Shown here: one piece after another, positions 1 through 6,019 of the stretch
Numbering within the stretch: position 1 is the first letter of the stretch
Layout: the number at the start of each line of letters is the position of its first letter
Source: an uncultured Oscillospiraceae bacterium
GTDB taxonomy: Bacteria > Bacillota > Clostridia > Oscillospirales > Oscillospiraceae
Assembly (NCBI GenBank): GCA_934621665.1
Contig: CAKTUT010000087.1
Location: forward strand, 1 to 7,459
Direction: 5' to 3'
DNA length: 7,459 nt
Translations under genes and position numbers: made by a program
Notes under the pieces: model-generated
The model's database searches: none
The model's input: only the letters and a program-made list of their open reading frames with translations
Told to the model about the DNA's origin: nothing

Positions 1-1377
1 ATAGCCCAGTGCGCCGGACGTGCGGGGGATAATCGTAATCTTCTGAACCGGAGCAGAGTTTGTCTGCTTGGCCGCAACGAGCGCATGGCCGATTTCGTGA
101 TACGCAACGGTCCACTTTTCCTGATCGGTCAGGATGGCATTCTTTTTCTGATAGCCCGCAATGACAACCTCAATGCTCTCCTCAAGATCTGCCTCGGTTG
201 CAAACTTACGCCCGTCACGCACCGCGCGCAGCGCCGCTTCATTTACAATATTGGCAAGCTCTGCGCCGCTTGCGCCAGAGGCCATGCGTGCAACTTTTTC
301 ATAGTCCACGTCGTCTGCAACCTTAATCCTGCGCGCGTGTACACGGAGAATCGCTTCGCGTCCCTTGAGATCGGGCAGTTCCACCGGCACGCGCCGGTCA
401 AAGCGGCCGGGACGCGTCAGCGCCGGGTCAAGCGACTCGGGGCGGTTCGTCGCCGCCAGAATAATGACGCCGGTATTGCCATCAAAGCCGTCCATCTCGG
501 TGAGCAGCTGGTTGAGCGTCTGCTCGCGTTCATCGTTGCCGCTCAGCTGACCGTCGCGCTTTTTGCCGATGGCGTCAATCTCGTCGATAAAGACGATGCA
601 GGGTGCTTTTTCTTTGGCCTGCTTGAACAGATCGCGTACCTTGCTTGCGCCCATGCCAACGAACATCTCCACAAATTCCGAGCCGGACATCGAGAAGAAC
701 GGCACGTTCGCTTCACCCGCGACCGCCTTTGCCAGCATCGTTTTGCCAGTGCCCGGAGGGCCAACCAGCAAAACGCCCTTTGGCATGGACGCACCGATTT
801 CCTGATACTTGGATGGATCATGCAGATAGTTGACAATCTCCTGCAGATTCTCTTTCGCCTCGTCTTCACCGGCAACGTCCGCAAATTTAATACCCTCGGA
901 GGACTTGACATAGACCTTTGCGCCGGAATTGCCATTTCCAAAGAGCATGGCGTTTGGGCCGCCTGCGTTTTTCATAATCTTGCGCGACAGCAGCTGCCCC
1001 AGCACGATAAAGACCAGCAACGGCCCAACCCAGCCAAGGATGCTGACCAGCAGCGATGTCTGCTCAATTTCCTCACCGGAGGTGGAAATCCCGGCGTCAA
1101 GCAGGCGCTGAATCAGATCGTTGTCCGGCACCATGGCGGTTTTATAGACAGTTTTCTCGTCCGCGCTTGTAAACAGGATACGGTTGTCCTGCTCCTGAAT
1201 CTCCACACGGCCGATTTCGCCTTTTTCCGTCATGGAGACGAACGTATTGTAGTCCACCTCCTGAATCTGATACTGCGACAGCCATGGCATGGCCACAAAA
1301 TTAAACAGCATCAGGATCAACAGGACGATGACGTAGTAAAAAATCAGCGGTTTCTTTGGGGTCTTGACCTCGTTCAT
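1..1377 (-). CDS. ftsH: ATP-dependent zinc metalloprotease FtsH, N-terminal 459 codons (3' end outside window)
   Basis: Membrane-anchored AAA+ protease that extracts and degrades unassembled membrane proteins and short-lived regulators. I translated the minus strand from ATG 1377; the frame stays open to base 1. Visible in order: transmembrane helix about residues 11-30, an extracytoplasmic domain about 31-107, a second helix about 108-130, Walker A GPPGTGKT at 206-213, a pore loop FVGMG shortly after, Walker B IVFIDEID at 261-268, the second-region-of-homology motif TRPGRFDRR at 321-329, and the zinc-binding HEIGH at 427-431 (bases 85-99). The final residues read are ..RTSGALGY. FtsH proteins usually run 600-660 residues, so roughly 150-200 residues, including the third zinc ligand, lie outside. 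GGAGGA at 1382-1387 sits 4 bases before ATG 1377 and supports this start. The gene has its own promoter and is separated from the upstream glycosyltransferase operon by a terminator. No disruption is seen, and identity is secure. Confidence 0.97.
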   Translation of the reverse strand, partial: MNEVKTPKKPLIFYYVIVLLILMLFNFVAMPWLSQYQIQEVDYNTFVSMTEKGEIGRVEIQEQDNRILFTSADEKTVYKTAMVPDNDLIQRLLDAGISTSGEEIEQTSLLVSILGWVGPLLVFIVLGQLLSRKIMKNAGGPNAMLFGNGNSGAKVYVKSSEGIKFADVAGEDEAKENLQEIVNYLHDPSKYQEIGASMPKGVLLVGPPGTGKTMLAKAVAGEANVPFFSMSGSEFVEMFVGMGASKVRDLFKQAKEKAPCIVFIDEIDAIGKKRDGQLSGNDEREQTLNQLLTEMDGFDGNTGVIILAATNRPESLDPALTRPGRFDRRVPVELPDLKGREAILRVHARRIKVADDVDYEKVARMASGASGAELANIVNEAALRAVRDGRKFATEADLEESIEVVIAGYQKKNAILTDQEKWTVAYHEIGHALVAAKQTNSAPVQKITIIPRTSGALGY

Positions 1378-1391
1378 AACGTCCTCCGTTT

Positions 1392-1407
1392 CTGCCGCTT
1401 TCGGCAG
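1392..1407 (-). other. Leader hairpin just upstream of the ftsH ribosome binding site
   Basis: Perfect 6-bp stem CTGCCG/CGGCAG (1392-1397 with 1402-1407) and a 4-base loop, inside the predicted ftsH leader and ending 4 bases before the GGAGGA. There is no following T-run on the minus strand, so it is not a terminator for ftsH. It might stabilise the mRNA or influence ribosome access. Function is inferred only. Confidence 0.4.
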
Positions 1408-1424
1408 CAATTTTGTTGGTTACA

Positions 1425-1454
1425 AGTTTAGCACACAAACGCGTTTACTTGCAA
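1425..1454 (-). promoter_or_regulatory. Putative sigma-A promoter of ftsH
   Basis: Read on the minus strand: -35 TTGCAA (1449-1454), 18-base spacer, -10 TAAACT (1425-1430). Transcription would begin near 1418, giving a leader of about 40 bases before ATG 1377. The spacer contains the perfect palindrome AAACGCGTTT (1437-1446), a possible operator. It lies between the terminator of the upstream operon and ftsH, as expected for an independent transcription unit. Confidence 0.6.
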
Positions 1455-1494
1455 GATGTGCGCCGTCATTCCGGCAGAAAATTCACGAAACCGT

Positions 1495-1531
1495 AAAAAT
1501 CTCCGGCAGGCCATCCGTCCCGCCGGAGATT
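1495..1531 (-). terminator. Rho-independent terminator of the glycosyltransferase operon
   Basis: Perfect 10-bp inverted repeat: AATCTCCGGC (1498-1507) with GCCGGAGATT (1522-1531), loop of 14 bases. On the minus strand the stem is followed by TTTTT (complement of 1495-1499, partly shared with the stem end). It begins 4 bases after the stop codon of the GT2 gene at 1536-1538, which fixes its orientation and separates this operon from ftsH. Confidence 0.88.
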
Positions 1532-1535
1532 GTCA

Positions 1536-2495
1536 TTATGCTTTTTCATTCTGCGACGCGCCGTCGTGCAGATATTCCCGCACCAGATAGCGCGGACGGC
1601 GCTTTGTCTCCAGATAAATTTTACCCACATACCGCCCGACAATGCCAAGCGCGATCAGCTGAAGCCCACCCAGCAGCCAAAGGCTGATTCCGAGCCAGAC
1701 AGATGCGCCAATCGGCGGCGCGAAGATGGCAAGCGCAAGCATCACAAGCACGGTGATTACCGAAATGGTGCAGCCAAGTGACGTGATGAGCTTCAGTGGC
1801 CGGTCAGAGAGCGACGTAATCCCCTCGAACGCGAACGCCAGCATCTTTTTGAGCGGATACTTGCTTTCGCCCGCAAATCGCTCGCCGCGCGCGTAGTACA
1901 CAATGTCCGACCGATAGCCGATCATTGGCACCATGCCGCGCAGGAACAGGTTGACCTCCTGGTAGCCCGCCAGCGCCTGCAGCGCCCGGCGGCTCATCAG
2001 GCGGTAGTCGGCGTGGTTATAAACTGTATCCGCGCCAAGCGCCCGCATGAGCTTGTAAAAGCCCTCCGCGGTCATGCGCTTAAAGGCGCTGTCGGTTTCG
2101 CGGTTGGAGCGCACACCATAGACAATGTCGCAGCCCGCCTCAAATTTCTCCACCATCTGGTCAATCGCGTTAATATCGTCCTGCAGATCCGCGTCCATGG
2201 AAATAATCGCGTCCGCCTCGTCTTTCAGCGTCATCAGTCCCGCCAGAAGCGCGTTCTGGTGTCCGCGGTTGCGCGAGAGATCAATGCCGGAGAAGAGACT
2301 GTCCTGCCTGTGCAGCTGGCAGATCAGCTCCCACGTGCGATCCTTTGAGCCGTCGTTGATAAACACCACGCGGCTGTCGGGCGAAATCTTTCCCGCGTCA
2401 ATCAGCGCCGTAAACTTTTCGTGCAGGCGCTTTGACGTTTCTGGCAGAACCTCCTGCTCGTTATAGCACGGAATCGCCATATAAAGCTTTGTCAT
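1536..2495 (-). CDS. GT2 family polyprenyl-phosphate glycosyltransferase (DPM1/GtrB-like), 319 aa
   Basis: Probably transfers a sugar from a nucleotide donor to undecaprenyl phosphate at the inner membrane face, making a lipid-linked monosaccharide. The N-terminal GT-A domain (about residues 1-230) shows PCYNE near residue 9, NDGSKDRT, the SRNRGHQNALLAG segment, the metal-binding DADLQDD near 101, and the GESKYP motif with TSLSDRPLK shared by GtrB/CsbB/YkcC-type enzymes. Two hydrophobic helices follow (about 238-262 and 267-290), then the typical GRYVGKIYLETKRRPRY tail. The length of about 320 is normal for the family. ATG 2495 overlaps the stop of the upstream membrane glycosyltransferase as ATGA (2492-2495), and AAGGGAGA (2503-2510) stands 7 bases before the start, indicating translational coupling. 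A terminator follows directly. The family is secure; which sugar is used (glucose, GlcNAc, mannose or other) cannot be told from sequence. Confidence 0.93.
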   Translation of the reverse strand: MTKLYMAIPCYNEQEVLPETSKRLHEKFTALIDAGKISPDSRVVFINDGSKDRTWELICQLHRQDSLFSGIDLSRNRGHQNALLAGLMTLKDEADAIISMDADLQDDINAIDQMVEKFEAGCDIVYGVRSNRETDSAFKRMTAEGFYKLMRALGADTVYNHADYRLMSRRALQALAGYQEVNLFLRGMVPMIGYRSDIVYYARGERFAGESKYPLKKMLAFAFEGITSLSDRPLKLITSLGCTISVITVLVMLALAIFAPPIGASVWLGISLWLLGGLQLIALGIVGRYVGKIYLETKRRPRYLVREYLHDGASQNEKA

Positions 2496-3949
2496 TTCGC
2501 GTTCTCCCTTTTACCGGCTCTGCACAGTACCATGCAGAACATCGGCATTACCAGATAGGCATAGCGGTACTGAACCTCAATTACAAGTGAAACGGCGCTA
2601 AAAGCCAAAACGCAAAGCACACAGATAAGCAGCAGCCAGTCGCGTCCGTTCCGCCGTGCAAGTCTTACGCCTGCCGCAGCGTTTGCACCGAAGAGCGCCA
2701 TCCGCAGGAGGCTGTCCATCTGCATCAGCAGCCGCTCCATTGTAAAAACCGGCAGCCGCAGCGCGCCAAGTGAGACATAAGCGCCGCTGTCATACGCATG
2801 GAACAGCTCGTACCGGTGTCCATAGCAGCTCCATGCATAGCGGCACTTTTGAAGCAAGAGCCGCAGCAGCCGCACAGGTTCGACCGAAAGCTCCTGCAAA
2901 ATCAGCTGCTTTGTGTCCGCGTCGCGCAAAAGCGTGTCGGCAATATAGGCTGGGTTTTCAATCAGCTGAAGATTCAGCGCCTCGCTGTAGCGTCCGCCGG
3001 ACACCGCATTGAGTCCGACGGCGAATTTATAGAGCGGAAAGTGGTTTTGCAGGCCATACGGCTGCAGCTGCCGCAGTGGCAGCTCAATCAGCTTTCCGAA
3101 CGCATAATACACCGCCATGCACAAAAGCGCCGCCAGCACCTCGCGCTGATTGCCATCCGGCTGCAAACGCAGCGTTTTACGATTGAGAAGCAGCAGCCCC
3201 GCCACAAAAACAGCCAGCGGTACGATGATCACATCTGCCCGGGCGATATTTGCAATTCCAAGCAGTATGCCCGCCAATACGCCGCGCTTCCAGTCGGGCG
3301 TATCGGTATCAAGCGTCAAAAGCGCCAGCAGCACAAAAAACAGCGAAAGCTGCTGGTTCGTCAGCACCGCCGAGAGCGTCAGGCTGATTGGCAGAAGCGT
3401 AAACATCAGCGAACCAAACACCGCCGCACGGCAGGATGCGCTGCGCCGGATGATCGCATACAGCAAGGCAGAGCAGCCGGCAGAGAATGCGGTATTGACT
3501 GCCAGGCAGAACGTCACCGACGATGTATGAAACAGCCGGCAAAACAGCGACAGCAACCACGGGAAGCCAAACTGGTACGACCAGATGCCCCAATAGGGAT
3601 TTTCGCGGACGAAGTTTGTCTGTCCGCTGGAAATGAAGCTGGCGGCGCGGTAGAATGTGAGATAGTCGGAATACTGCTCACTTCCGGCAAATATGATCAC
3701 AAGCGCCTTGACAGCCAGTGCAAGCAGGAATACCGCCAGCGGCGCGACCCAGCGCGGGCTTTTCTCAAGCAGCGCACCAAGCAGAAAGCACATGCCCAGC
3801 ACCGCCGCCGCGCATACCAGCGCCAGCAGCGTCACAAAAACCGGCGTATCCGCCGCTGTCACAAGCTGAAGCAGATTCAAAAGCGCTAAAAATACGCACC
3901 AGATGGCAAAAATCCAGCAGATGAGCCGCTGGAGAATATTTTTCTTCAT
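2492..3949 (-). CDS. Polytopic GT-C type membrane glycosyltransferase-like protein, 485 aa
   Basis: Multi-pass membrane protein with the look of GT-C enzymes (GT39/ArnT/YfhO-like), which take sugar from a polyprenyl-phosphate donor on the outer membrane face. From ATG 3949, hydrophobic helices lie at about 9-31, 37-60 and 67-88. A first extracytoplasmic loop follows with Asp95 in YSDYLTFY, the place where GT-C proteins carry the catalytic acidic residue. Many further helices come after, and the C-terminal VQYRYAYLVMP segment resembles the end of family-39-like proteins. The start was chosen because AAGG lies 8 bases before ATG 3949. An in-frame TTG at 4009 would add 20 residues but touches the TATAAT box, so it should not be transcribed. 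The gene overlaps the GT2 gene by ATGA, so the two products probably act in sequence. The class is fairly sure; the acceptor (teichoic acid, other glycan or protein) is unknown. Confidence 0.82.
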   Translation of the reverse strand: MKKNILQRLICWIFAIWCVFLALLNLLQLVTAADTPVFVTLLALVCAAAVLGMCFLLGALLEKSPRWVAPLAVFLLALAVKALVIIFAGSEQYSDYLTFYRAASFISSGQTNFVRENPYWGIWSYQFGFPWLLSLFCRLFHTSSVTFCLAVNTAFSAGCSALLYAIIRRSASCRAAVFGSLMFTLLPISLTLSAVLTNQQLSLFFVLLALLTLDTDTPDWKRGVLAGILLGIANIARADVIIVPLAVFVAGLLLLNRKTLRLQPDGNQREVLAALLCMAVYYAFGKLIELPLRQLQPYGLQNHFPLYKFAVGLNAVSGGRYSEALNLQLIENPAYIADTLLRDADTKQLILQELSVEPVRLLRLLLQKCRYAWSCYGHRYELFHAYDSGAYVSLGALRLPVFTMERLLMQMDSLLRMALFGANAAAGVRLARRNGRDWLLLICVLCVLAFSAVSLVIEVQYRYAYLVMPMFCMVLCRAGKRENAK

Positions 3950-4009
3950 GGCACACACCTTATCCGGTTCTGTGTTGACCGCAGGCGCAGGCACGCCCAC
4001 GATAAGCAA

Positions 4010-4038
4010 ATTATACCATTACATCATTCCGTCCGCAA
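4010..4038 (-). promoter_or_regulatory. Promoter of the glycosyltransferase operon
   Basis: Minus strand: -35 TTGCGG (4033-4038), 17-base spacer, perfect -10 TATAAT (4010-4015) preceded by TGG, i.e. an extended -10 (TGnTATAAT). Predicted transcription start is near 4003, giving a leader of about 54 bases to ATG 3949 and ruling out the TTG start at 4009. Confidence 0.8.
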
Positions 4039-4168
4039 CCATTTTCCATCATTTTTTACAAAATTTGTGCAGTTCCGTGCTCGTTTTGCCCACATATTTC
4101 TCTGCTGCGCCCCTAGCGCTGCCATTTGTAAATTTTCTGTTTTGGACGAAAAATGCGGAAAAACGAGG

Positions 4169-4197
4169 TTGCGCAATGTAATTTCATCCGTTATAAT
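4169..4197 (+). promoter_or_regulatory. Promoter of the FAD-dependent oxidoreductase gene
   Basis: -35 TTGCGC (4169-4174), 17-base spacer, perfect -10 TATAAT (4192-4197). The predicted transcription start is near 4204, leaving an 80-base leader. The architecture closely matches the divergent promoter at 4010-4038 (TTGCGG-N17-TATAAT). Confidence 0.75.
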
Positions 4198-4233
4198 TAA
4201 AAGCCGTGTGATTATAAACGCAAATGTTCGGTT

Positions 4234-4257
4234 GGCGCGGCAGGTAGGGTGCGCGCC
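4234..4257 (+). other. Leader hairpin of the flavoprotein gene
   Basis: GGCGCG (4234-4239) can pair perfectly with CGCGCC (4252-4257) around a 12-base loop, within the predicted leader and 13 bases before the TGGAGG ribosome binding site at 4271-4276. It may be regulatory or incidental; no known riboswitch fold is recognised. Confidence 0.3.
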
Positions 4258-4283
4258 CGCATGGGAAATATGGAGGCTACAAT

Positions 4284-5654
4284 ATGAACTATGACGTCAT
4301 GATTATCGGCGCAGGCCCGGGCGGTATCTTCTCGGCCTATGAGCTTGCCAGCAAGCGCCCCGATCTGAAAATCGGCGTATTTGAGTGCGGCAACAGTCTG
4401 GATAAGCGCAAGTGCCCCATCAACGGCACAACCGTAAAAAGCTGCATTGGCTGCAAGACGTGCGCCATTATGAACGGCTTTGGCGGCGCTGGCGCGTTCT
4501 CCGACGGCAAATACAATATTACAAATGAGTTTGGCGGCACGCTGTATCAGTACCTCGGCAAAACGCAGGCGCTGGATCTGATGCGCTACGTAGACGAGAT
4601 CAACTGCAAATACGGCGGCGCAAAGACCAGACTCTACTCCACGGCAAACTCTACGTTTAAGACCGAGTGTCTGCGCCATGGGCTTCATCTGCTTGACGCG
4701 TCCGTGCGCCATCTTGGCACAGATATCAACTTTGAGGTTCTGACGAACCTGTATAACGATCTGAAAGATAAGGTTGACTTTCACTTCCTTACGCCGGTTA
4801 CCGCCGTGCACAAGACAGACGGCGGCTATAGCATCGACACGCCGAACGGCAGCTACATGGGCAAGACGTGTATCATCTCCGTCGGCCGCAGCGGCAGCAA
4901 GTGGATGGAGAGCGTCTGTCAGGAGCTGAACATTGAAACCAAGTCCAACCGCGTGGACATCGGCGTGCGCGTAGAGCTTCCGGCCGAGGTATTCCAGCAC
5001 ATCACCGATGAGCTGTATGAGAGCAAGATTGTCTACAAAACCGAGAAGTATCAGGATCTTGTCCGCACGTTCTGCATGAACCCCAAGGGTGCGGTTGTCA
5101 ACGAAAACACGAATGGCATTGTCACCGTCAACGGCCACAGCTATGAAGACCCGGCCAAGCAGACTGAAAACACGAACTTCGCCCTGCTTGTCTCCAAGCA
5201 TTTCACTGAGCCGTTCAAGGATTCCAACGGCTATGGCGAGTCGATTGCGCGCCTGTCCAATATGCTGGGCGGCGGCGTTATGGTGCAGCGCTTTGGCGAT
5301 CTGATCCGCGGCCAGCGCAGCACGCAAAAACGCATTGCCGAGGCATTCATCACGCCCACTCTTTCGGCAACCGCCGGTGATTTGAGTCTTGTCATGCCAA
5401 AGCGTATCCTCGACGGCATCATCGAGATGATCTACGCGCTGGATAAGATCGCCCCCGGCACGGCCAACGACGACACGCTGCTCTACGGCGTGGAGGTCAA
5501 GTTCTACAACATGGAGGTCTCCATCGACAACAACCTTGAGACCGTCCAGCCCGGACTTTACATTATCGGCGACGGCAGCGGTGTGACGCATTCGCTGAGC
5601 CATGCGTCGGCCAGCGGCGTTTATGTGGCGCGCCGCCTTGCACAGGAGCTGTAA
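4284..5654 (+). CDS. FAD-dependent oxidoreductase, COG2509-type, cysteine-rich, 456 aa
   Basis: Cytosolic flavoprotein of the uncharacterised FAD-dependent dehydrogenase family (COG2509-like); substrate unknown. The N-terminus carries the Rossmann dinucleotide-binding motif IIGAGPGG (residues 7-14) followed by acidic Glu34 at the end of the second strand, as for FAD ribose binding. Next comes Cys44 and the cluster C54-x2-C57-x2-C60, immediately before a glycine-rich FGGAGAFSDGK segment (66-76). The middle holds VGRSG, and the C-terminus has GLYIIGDGSG followed by SLSHASASGVYVARRLA, the usual closing FAD-binding segment of this fold. The length is normal for the family. TGGAGG (4271-4276) lies 7 bases before ATG 4284. 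The gene is monocistronic: its own promoter upstream, a strong terminator 7 bases after the stop. No signal peptide or membrane helix is seen. The cysteine cluster could bind an Fe-S centre or work as a redox thiol site. Fold and family are confident; the reaction is not known. Confidence 0.9.
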   Translation: MNYDVMIIGAGPGGIFSAYELASKRPDLKIGVFECGNSLDKRKCPINGTTVKSCIGCKTCAIMNGFGGAGAFSDGKYNITNEFGGTLYQYLGKTQALDLMRYVDEINCKYGGAKTRLYSTANSTFKTECLRHGLHLLDASVRHLGTDINFEVLTNLYNDLKDKVDFHFLTPVTAVHKTDGGYSIDTPNGSYMGKTCIISVGRSGSKWMESVCQELNIETKSNRVDIGVRVELPAEVFQHITDELYESKIVYKTEKYQDLVRTFCMNPKGAVVNENTNGIVTVNGHSYEDPAKQTENTNFALLVSKHFTEPFKDSNGYGESIARLSNMLGGGVMVQRFGDLIRGQRSTQKRIAEAFITPTLSATAGDLSLVMPKRILDGIIEMIYALDKIAPGTANDDTLLYGVEVKFYNMEVSIDNNLETVQPGLYIIGDGSGVTHSLSHASASGVYVARRLAQEL

Positions 5655-5661
5655 GAATCGC

Positions 5662-5703
5662 AGCAGGCTTTCGGAGAAAATGTGCTCCGAAAGCCTGCTT
5701 TTT
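5662..5703 (+). terminator. Strong rho-independent terminator after the flavoprotein gene
   Basis: Perfect 15-bp stem: AGCAGGCTTTCGGAG (5662-5676) with CTCCGAAAGCCTGCT (5685-5699), 8-base loop, then TTTT (5700-5703) continuing the final T of the stem. It begins 7 bases after the TAA stop at 5652-5654. Confidence 0.95.
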
Positions 5704-5730
5704 CGCGTATCAGGCCTGCGATGTATCTAA

Positions 5731-5890
5731 GGCAGCACCGCACAATTGCGTATTCGCTCTTCGACGGATCTTTTCCGCCAATTCTGCGGTTTGAAAAGCT
5801 TGAAATACATGCGGTATTCTGCACTTTTCAAATCTTGACTTGACGGAAAATCTCTCGCCGAATCGGCTTGCCGAATTGGGCGGTGCTGCC
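5731..5890. mobile_element. MITE-like fold-back element, 160 bp
   Basis: Terminal inverted repeats of 17 bp with one mismatch: GGCAGCACCGCACAATT (5731-5747) and AATTGGGCGGTGCTGCC (5874-5890). Further inverted blocks are nested symmetrically: TTTTCCGCCAA (5771-5781) with TTGACGGAAAA (5840-5850, one mismatch), TTTGAAAAG (5790-5798) with CTTTTCAAA (5824-5832, perfect), and AATAC/GTATT (5804-5808 and 5814-5818) around the centre. The element is flanked by CTAA on both sides (5727-5730 and 5891-5894). If the repeat is extended by 3 bases, its ends become TA, resembling the TA target duplication of IS630/Tc1-type elements. It has no convincing coding capacity and would need a transposase in trans. 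It sits between the terminator of one gene and the promoter of the next, a tolerated insertion site. Alternative: a structured RNA or other dispersed intergenic palindrome. Confidence 0.75.
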
Positions 5891-5905
5891 CTAAAAAATT
5901 GACAA

Positions 5906-5934
5906 TAGACAATTGCGCCTATGGCGAGTATGAT
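5906..5934 (+). promoter_or_regulatory. Putative promoter of the MFS-like transporter gene
   Basis: -35 TAGACA (5906-5911), 17-base spacer, -10 TATGAT (5929-5934); predicted start near 5941 and a leader of about 80 bases to ATG 6020. A consensus TTGACA at 5899-5904 lies just upstream but has no good -10 at proper distance. GACAAT occurs twice (5901-5906 and 5908-5913), and the spacer holds a small CGCC-TAT-GGCG palindrome (5916-5926). The promoter begins about 15 bases after the MITE-like element. Confidence 0.6.
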
Positions 5935-6019
5935 AGGAGTCCGGCAGCGGTTCAGACGCGGCAAACACCGCCGGTTCATACTGCTGCACCCCTTTGTATC
6001 AGGAGGATTTGGCACTTTT

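Larger units (their letters stand above)
3950..4283. other. Divergent intergenic region between the glycosyltransferase operon and the flavoprotein gene
   Basis: A 334-base gene-free stretch, AT-richer than the flanking genes. It holds two back-to-back promoters whose -35 boxes are about 130 bases apart, and a leader hairpin on the plus side. I see no convincing small gene, tRNA or riboswitch in it. The short reading frames crossing it lack codon bias and recognisable content. Confidence 0.7.

Noticed and set aside
85..99. HEIGH instead of the more familiar HEAGH in FtsH as an anomaly
   Set aside because: The two middle positions of HExxH are variable; both zinc-binding histidines and the catalytic glutamate are intact.
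85..1431. 448-codon plus-strand frame opposite ftsH
   Set aside because: It is exactly antisense to unmistakable FtsH motifs; its product has no domain-like pattern and reflects codon bias of the real gene.
2798..3889. 363-codon plus-strand frame opposite the GT-C gene
   Set aside because: The translation is rich in Gln, Arg and His as expected from antisense reading of a membrane protein gene, and it has no recognisable motif.
3950..4009. 20-residue N-terminal extension of the GT-C protein from TTG 4009
   Set aside because: TTG 4009 directly adjoins the TATAAT box at 4010-4015, so it would lie at or before the transcription start; ATG 3949 has its own ribosome site.
4212..5603. 463-codon minus-strand frame opposite the flavoprotein gene
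   Set aside because: The plus strand carries clear FAD-binding motifs, a ribosome site, promoter and terminator; the antisense frame has none of these supports.
5899..5925. Promoter using the consensus TTGACA at 5899-5904
   Set aside because: The only nearby -10 candidate (TATGGC, 5920-5925) gives a 15-base spacer and a poor match; TAGACA-N17-TATGAT fits better.
5921..6019. 33-residue N-terminal extension of the MFS protein from ATG 5921
   Set aside because: It lies upstream of the predicted -10 box, lacks a ribosome site, and its translation is not hydrophobic or family-like.
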